From NCBI GenBank assembly GCA_025455535.1, contig JALOMM010000097.1, positions 1 to 6,269 on the forward strand: 6,269 nucleotides of DNA, in the 5' to 3' direction. The translations under genes were made by a program, and so were the position numbers. Below are positions 3,867 through 6,269 of the stretch, piece after piece; position 1 is the first letter of the stretch, and the number at the start of each line of letters is the position of its first letter. A model generated the notes under the pieces. It was not told where the DNA came from, ran no database searches, and was given only the letters and a program-made list of their open reading frames with translations. Source of the stretch: Bacteroidales bacterium (GTDB lineage Bacteria; Bacteroidota; Bacteroidia; Bacteroidales; VadinHA17).

Positions 3867-6269
3867 ATGATAAGAAGAACACTGTTATGTACTGTAATGA
3901 TATTTATTGCAGTCGTGATGGCCGGGCAGAAGGTGGACATGAGCCTCTTCAGCGCCATCAAACCGAGAAATATAGGACCCGGAGGGATGAGCGGCAGGGT
4001 CACAGCGTTCGCCACTGATCCGAGAAATGAAAATATTTTCTACATCGGAACAGCCTCCGGCGGTCTGTGGAAGAGTGTCAACGCAGGCACAACCTTCACC
4101 CCTCTCTTTGACAATGAGGCCGTAGCCTCCATCGGCGCTCTCGCTGTTGATCCGATGAGGCCCGATATTGTCTGGGCAGGAACGGGTGAAGGCAACCCGC
4201 GCAACAGCGTCACCGGCGGTTACGGCATTTACAAGAGCACTGACGGCGGCCTGACATGGAAGTGCATGGGTCTTGAGCTGACACGCTATATCCACCGGAT
4301 CATTGTTGATCCTGTCAACCCTGACGTCGTCTATGCCGGCGCAATCGGCAACCCATGGGCACCGCACAGGGAACGGGGCCTCTATCGCACTACCGACGGC
4401 GGCATCTCCTGGACCAGGATACTCTTTACCAATGAAACATCGGGTGTGGCTGATATGGTAATGGACCCCACCAATCCCGGGAAAATATTCGTCGCCATGT
4501 GGGATCACCGCCGCTGGCCCTGGTTCTTCGACTCTACACATGAAGGGTCAGGCCTCTGGCTTACGCGTGACGGCGGAGATACATTCACACAGGTAACTGA
4601 AGGATTGCCTGCCGAGAAGGGAAGGATGGGACTGGCTATCGCAGCCTCCGATCCTTCCTATGTATATGCCTATGTCGAGTCAAAACCGTCATCTGCCATC
4701 TACAGGTCGGTTGACGGAGGCATAAAATGGGAGAAGAGAGGTGAGAAGAATATCGGAAACAGGCCGTTCTATTACTCTGAGATATATGTTGATCCGGAGA
4801 ATGAAAACAGGGTCTATACCCTCTTCTCAGGGATCAACGTCAGTGAAGACGGCGCACTGAACTTTGACAGGAGCATAGCTGCCTCAGTGCATCTCGATCA
4901 TCATGCATGGTGGATTGATCCGGCCAATCCTGACCGCATGCTTGACGGTAATGACGGAGGGATGGCGATCAGTTATGACAGGGGCGATACATGGCGTCAT
5001 ATCGAGAATCTGCCCCTGGGGCAATTCTACCATGTCAGTGTTGACAACGAACTTCCTTACAATATCTACGGGGGTCTGCAGGACAACGGCTCATGGCGCG
5101 GGCCAGCCTATACGTGGTATAACGGACCGATCATCAACGAGATGTTCGACTTCCTTATCGGTGGTGACGGCTTTGACGCCCTGCCTGTGCCGGGAGACGC
5201 CCGATACTGCTACGCTCAGTCACAGGGAGGAGCGATAAGGAGAATTGACCTTCTGACAGGCTTGACAAAGAACATAAAACCGGTCCCGGAAGGTGATGAG
5301 AAGCTCAGATTCAACTGGAATTCAGCGCTGGCACAGGACCCCTTTGACAGTAACACAATCTATTTCGGCAGCCAGTTCGTACATAGAAGCAAAGACAGGG
5401 GCGACACCTGGGTTAGGATCTCTTCTGACCTGACCACCAATGACAGTGAGAAGCAAAAACAGCAGGAGAGCGGTGGTATTACAAGGGATGCCACCGGTGC
5501 GGAGAATCACTGCACAATCATTACAATAGCCCCCAGCCCGGTGAACAGGGACCTCATCTGGGCAGGCACTGACGACGGAATGATACAGCTGACAGAAGAC
5601 GGCGGAATGACATGGAACAACATGGCGAAGAACATCAAGGGGATGCCCCGCAATGCATGGGTGCCGCAGGTAACAGCCTCTGCCTTCAGCGCCGGCGAAG
5701 CCTTTGCGGTGGTGAATGACTACCGCCAGGGTGACAACTCTGCATACCTCTATCACACAAAAGACTCTGGCAAGAACTGGAAAAGGATCATTGATGACAC
5801 CGATGTTTGGGGTTATCTCCTCTGTTTTGTTCAGGACCCCGTTGAGCCGAAGCTTATGTTTGCCGGAACGGAATATGGCCTCTATGTTTCATTTAACGGA
5901 GGAGAATCATGGAATAAGTGGACGAGCGGTTACCCGACCGTATCGACATATGACATGGTCATACACCCGCGTGAGCATGACCTTGTCATCGGCACCTTCG
6001 GCAGGGCGTTATGGGTCCTCGACGACATCCGTCCGCTGCGTGCACTGGCAAAAGAAGGAGATGGTCTCCTGAACAGTAAGATGGCAGCCTTTGATGCACC
6101 TGTGGCCTATATGGCCTACACCAAAAATCTTCCCGGTTACTATTTCTACGGAGATGCGATGTACAGGGGAGAAAACCGCCAGCAGGGAGCCATGATCTCA
6201 TTCTTTGCATCCGGTGAACCCGGAAAGGTTTCTGTTGAGATCAGGGATAGCGAAGGCAAAACAGCCAGG
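3867..6269 (+). CDS. Exported sortilin/VPS10-type Asp-box beta-propeller protein, 3' end outside window
   Basis: The frame runs from the ATG at 3867 without a stop to the last base, giving 801 codons. Residues 1-20 are a signal peptide (MIRRTLL, hydrophobic core, VVMAG before QKVD). About ten Asp-box (BNR) motifs of type S/T-x-D-x-G-x-T-W follow: 70-77 (SVNAGTTF), 124-131, 175-182, 233-240, 281-288, 369-376, 508-515, 576-583, 631-638 and 675-682, with a degenerate one at 326-333. They mark propeller blades. Family hallmarks are GTASGGLWKS (61-70), GQFYHVSVDN (385-394), YGGLQDNGSW (401-410), IGGDGF (431-436) and GTFGRALWVLDD (709-720). After about 735 the sequence changes to what may be the start of a C-terminal beta-sandwich region. 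Such proteins are often labelled glycosyl hydrolase or exo-sialidase, but the fold is also used for binding; no catalytic set is evident. No convincing promoter lies just upstream, so it may share the methyltransferase transcript. The start is supported by the signal peptide. Confidence 0.9.
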   Translation, partial: MIRRTLLCTVMIFIAVVMAGQKVDMSLFSAIKPRNIGPGGMSGRVTAFATDPRNENIFYIGTASGGLWKSVNAGTTFTPLFDNEAVASIGALAVDPMRPDIVWAGTGEGNPRNSVTGGYGIYKSTDGGLTWKCMGLELTRYIHRIIVDPVNPDVVYAGAIGNPWAPHRERGLYRTTDGGISWTRILFTNETSGVADMVMDPTNPGKIFVAMWDHRRWPWFFDSTHEGSGLWLTRDGGDTFTQVTEGLPAEKGRMGLAIAASDPSYVYAYVESKPSSAIYRSVDGGIKWEKRGEKNIGNRPFYYSEIYVDPENENRVYTLFSGINVSEDGALNFDRSIAASVHLDHHAWWIDPANPDRMLDGNDGGMAISYDRGDTWRHIENLPLGQFYHVSVDNELPYNIYGGLQDNGSWRGPAYTWYNGPIINEMFDFLIGGDGFDALPVPGDARYCYAQSQGGAIRRIDLLTGLTKNIKPVPEGDEKLRFNWNSALAQDPFDSNTIYFGSQFVHRSKDRGDTWVRISSDLTTNDSEKQKQQESGGITRDATGAENHCTIITIAPSPVNRDLIWAGTDDGMIQLTEDGGMTWNNMAKNIKGMPRNAWVPQVTASAFSAGEAFAVVNDYRQGDNSAYLYHTKDSGKNWKRIIDDTDVWGYLLCFVQDPVEPKLMFAGTEYGLYVSFNGGESWNKWTSGYPTVSTYDMVIHPREHDLVIGTFGRALWVLDDIRPLRALAKEGDGLLNSKMAAFDAPVAYMAYTKNLPGYYFYGDAMYRGENRQQGAMISFFASGEPGKVSVEIRDSEGKTAR

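Noticed and set aside
3885..4541. 218-codon open frame on the minus strand
   Set aside because: It lies wholly antisense to the propeller gene apart from a few bases, its translation shows no recognisable family, and the plus-strand frame carries regular Asp-box motifs.
5322..5756. 144-codon open frame on the minus strand
   Set aside because: It is antisense to the propeller gene with no supporting motif or start context.
1..6269. Mobile element, CRISPR array, tRNA/rRNA or defence system
   Set aside because: No transposase, integrase, long terminal inverted repeats, regularly spaced repeats, cloverleaf or rRNA-like stretch was seen, and no gene set matches a known defence system.

Overview
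The window looks like a chromosomal fragment of a member of the Bacteroidota, probably the Bacteroidales. Four things point there: no purine-rich Shine-Dalgarno sequence before any start, a clean -33/-7 promoter of the TTG-N20-TAnnTTTG type ahead of one gene, a tiny Lys/Tyr-rich lipoprotein of Bacteroidota style, and a short RsmI-like methyltransferase together with a large Asp-box propeller protein of kinds common in that phylum. The phylum call is inferred from these features; no search was run.

Layout. Bases 1-1817 (minus strand) hold the first 605 codons of a secreted glycoside-hydrolase-like TIM-barrel protein that runs off the left edge. Bases 1818-1991 are a divergent intergenic region. 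A 68-residue lipoprotein gene (1992-2198, plus) meets a PhnP-like metallo-beta-lactamase-fold hydrolase (2200-2967, minus) tail to tail with one base between them. The hydrolase diverges from a short tetrapyrrole-methylase/RsmI-family SAM methyltransferase (3082-3783, plus) across 114 bases that hold promoters for both. After 83 bases with a small hairpin comes an exported sortilin/VPS10-type Asp-box beta-propeller protein (3867 to the right edge, plus) with 801 codons visible and no stop. Both edge genes are continuously open over their whole visible length.

How the genes fit together. The two edge genes encode exported proteins, one likely acting on glycans and one a propeller of uncertain, possibly non-catalytic role. 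The central pair (hydrolase and methyltransferase) is cytoplasmic and resembles nucleotide/RNA housekeeping functions. The alternating orientation (minus, plus, minus, plus, plus) argues against one operon; only the methyltransferase and propeller genes could share a transcript. I see no rRNA, tRNA, CRISPR array, insertion sequence, integrase or other mobile signature, and no multi-gene system that I could call new. The most interesting items are the two large edge proteins, the unassigned basic lipoprotein and a few small non-coding structures.
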